DNA of 64,000 nucleotides from Alphaproteobacteria bacterium (lineage in GTDB: Bacteria; Pseudomonadota; Alphaproteobacteria; Rhizobiales; Rhizobiaceae), in assembly GCA_018823835.1 (NCBI GenBank), contig JAHJHT010000004.1, positions 124,001-188,000 of the forward strand. Direction: 5' to 3'. The translations under genes were made by a program, and so were the position numbers. The notes under the pieces were generated by a model. The model was given only the letters and a program-made list of their open reading frames with translations, did not search any database and was not told the origin of the DNA. The stretch's first letter is position 1, and every line of letters begins with the position of its first letter. Shown one piece after another: positions 62,565-64,000 of the stretch.

Positions 62565-63877
62565 TCACGGTCGAGGCCGGGTCCGCCATCCATCGTCAGG
62601 CGCCGACGCTTCTCGCGCCGGCTGAGCGTGGAATGTTCCTCGAAGGGCAGGTCAAAGAGACCGCAGCTGCGACAGTCCACCTGCTTGCCGCAGGCATCGA
62701 CCCAGCACTGGACGTCATGCGTGAAGCTCAGCGCGATACGTTCGAGATGCAGGTTCGACGAACCCTTGATGAGGATCAGTTCGTCGGCAACCGCCGTGTG
62801 GCGGATGTGATCTGCGGCGGGTTTGACCGAGACGAATTCGTGGAACCTGCCGGTATCCCGGTCTTCCTGCGAGGCCCGCGAACGGTGCGAATTGTCGCCT
62901 ACGAAGATCACCTCGTCGCTGGCCTCGCTGGCCGCCTGGTACGCATTGCCGTATTTGCGCGTGGAACCGGCATAATCGGAGATGTGGCCGAGCACGATGC
63001 GCTTGCGCCCTGCGGTGGCGGCGCCGATCATGTCGAAGGCCAGGTTGAGCGAGTGCCAGGGCGCCTTGGCGGTATCGAGAATGAAGTCCGGGCCGCCCGG
63101 GATGGCCATCACCTCGCCCCGAATGATCAGCGGCGCAAAGGTTGCGGCCTGGCTGGCCACGACCTCCGGCGCGATGCCCAGTTCGAGCGCAGTCGCGGCC
63201 GCGGCGGCGACCGGCATCCAGAAGTGGGTGGCCGGGAAGCGTGTTTTCAGCGCCAGGTCGCCGGCAGGCCCGCGCAGGGTGAAGCTCAGCGTGTCGGGAT
63301 AGGCCGCGTGGATGTCGAAGACCCGGTAATCCGCCTCCGGCGAGGTGCCGAAGGTAACTACGCGCTCGCCGGTCAGCGCCGCCATGCCGCGGACATTCTC
63401 GTCGTCGGCGTTGAGGACGACGAGGCCGCCGGGCAGCACGCCCTGGACGAGTGCGGCCTTCTCGGCGGTGACGGCCTCGATCTTGCGGAAGGCGGAATAG
63501 TGCTCGAGCCGGACCAGCGTGACGATGCCGACATGCGGCTTCAGCAGCGCCGTCATGGGGCCGATATCGCCGGGGCCCGCGGCGCCTAGCTCGACGACGA
63601 CGTAGTCAATGCCGCTGTGATCCCTCCGCAGGAATCGCGTCAGCATCCCCATGGTATTGCGGAACAGCTGGCTCGCGGCCGGCGCCTGGCCGGAGATCAT
63701 ATGGGCGAGCAGCGCGGTGGTGGTGGACTTGCCGGAGCTGCCGGTTATGCCGATGTACCGGGCGGTACTGCGCTTGCGCGCACGGCGGGAAAGGAATGCC
63801 CGGTACGCGACTTTGGCGCGCCTGAGCCTCGGCCTAAGCCAGTTCCTGAAGGGTCCGTTCTTATCGAGAAGACGCAT
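62561..63877 (-). CDS. Mur-ligase family protein with C-terminal cysteine cluster
   Basis: A 438-residue Mur-ligase-like enzyme, closest by eye to MurF or the cyanophycin synthetase ligase domain. The ATP loop is YIGITGSSGKSTTTALLAHM (about 40-60), with GIDYVVVELGAAGPGDIG, GIVTLVRLEHYSAF and the central AEKAALVQ. FILDTAKAPWHSL and RKRIVLGHISDYAG follow. Unusual is a C-terminal cluster Cys391, Cys396, Cys402, Cys405 (CWVDACGKQVDCRSC) that could bind zinc. No UDP-muramoyl-binding N-terminal domain is present, so it is not a normal cell-wall Mur enzyme. Start at 63877 (MRLLDKNGPF). The remaining 123 bases of the window hold nothing else I can support. Confidence 0.78.
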   Translation of the reverse strand: MRLLDKNGPFRNWLRPRLRRAKVAYRAFLSRRARKRSTARYIGITGSSGKSTTTALLAHMISGQAPAASQLFRNTMGMLTRFLRRDHSGIDYVVVELGAAGPGDIGPMTALLKPHVGIVTLVRLEHYSAFRKIEAVTAEKAALVQGVLPGGLVVLNADDENVRGMAALTGERVVTFGTSPEADYRVFDIHAAYPDTLSFTLRGPAGDLALKTRFPATHFWMPVAAAAATALELGIAPEVVASQAATFAPLIIRGEVMAIPGGPDFILDTAKAPWHSLNLAFDMIGAATAGRKRIVLGHISDYAGSTRKYGNAYQAASEASDEVIFVGDNSHRSRASQEDRDTGRFHEFVSVKPAADHIRHTAVADELILIKGSSNLHLERIALSFTHDVQCWVDACGKQVDCRSCGLFDLPFEEHSTLSRREKRRRLTMDGGPGLDRD

Positions 63878-64000
63878 GCAGAATGATCCGATTTGACGGC
63901 AAAAACTGGCAAGAAATGCCGAAAAATAGCCAAGTCTTCGAGGAGAGTTGGCCGTCCTAGCTGAAAAGCAGCCCGATACGCGGGTATTCTGCACGAGTTG

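Overview
The window looks like chromosomal DNA of a high-GC alphaproteobacterium of the Hyphomicrobiales (Rhizobiales), most likely Phyllobacteriaceae (Mesorhizobium/Aminobacter-like). The evidence is the gene content (class II gshA, DUF3422, rhizobial-type phasin, long PdhS-like kinase, RsmE and XseA of alphaproteobacterial style), a tRNA-His without the extra 5' G, and an Irr-type iron box. I found no insertion sequence, prophage, CRISPR array or rRNA operon. Most genes are ordinary chromosomal metabolism and regulation.

Layout. 0-3.3 kb: FkbM methyltransferase, a small membrane protein, a glycosyltransferase, DUF1801 and 3-methyladenine glycosylase Tag. 3.4-5.4 kb: a secreted L,D-transpeptidase and a divergent FolD paralogue. 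5.4-15.9 kb: a C2/C3 hydroxy-acid block, with glcD-glcE-(membrane protein)-glcF and DUF3422 on the minus strand, and a FadR-type regulator with lutABC and a phosphoesterase on the plus strand. The two halves share a 25-bp dyad. 15.9-30.2 kb: small and unknown proteins, two outer-membrane beta-barrel candidates' first member, rsmE, gshA, a DUF937 protein, a c-di-GMP enzyme, an ATP-grasp protein, a methyltransferase, an ABC-F ATPase, DUF1127, a LysR regulator and a lipoprotein. 30.2-35.7 kb: xseA, a P1 peptidase, a PfkB kinase, a beta-barrel protein and tRNA-His.

35.8-46 kb: a phasin gene with a well-formed sigma70 promoter overlapped by a PhaR-like dyad. Immediately downstream lie three hairpins with the same loop, reading ACCUCCUCCC on the transcript, which resembles the alphaproteobacterial cuckoo/CcsR RNAs. 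Next come a 1,304-residue PAS histidine kinase, an Irr-boxed ferric iron fbpA-fbpB pair and acetoacetyl-CoA synthetase. 46-64 kb: AsmA, a potFGHI putrescine importer, a DMT exporter, a quinone-reductase-like protein, an ScfR/RamB-type regulator divergent from isocitrate lyase, a degenerate receiver protein, a PuuA-like glutamine synthetase, a PuuB-like oxidase, and an ATP-grasp protein plus a Mur-ligase-like protein that together recall the two modules of cyanophycin synthetase.

How they work together. Glycolate oxidation (Glc), lactate oxidation (Lut), acetate use (AceA) and polyhydroxybutyrate turnover (phasin, acetoacetyl-CoA synthetase) all serve growth on, or storage of, small carbon units. 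potFGHI, puuA and puuB supply putrescine import and the first steps of the gamma-glutamylated degradation route. The most interesting non-coding signals are the hairpin array after the phasin gene and the matched FadR-type operators of the glc and lut units.
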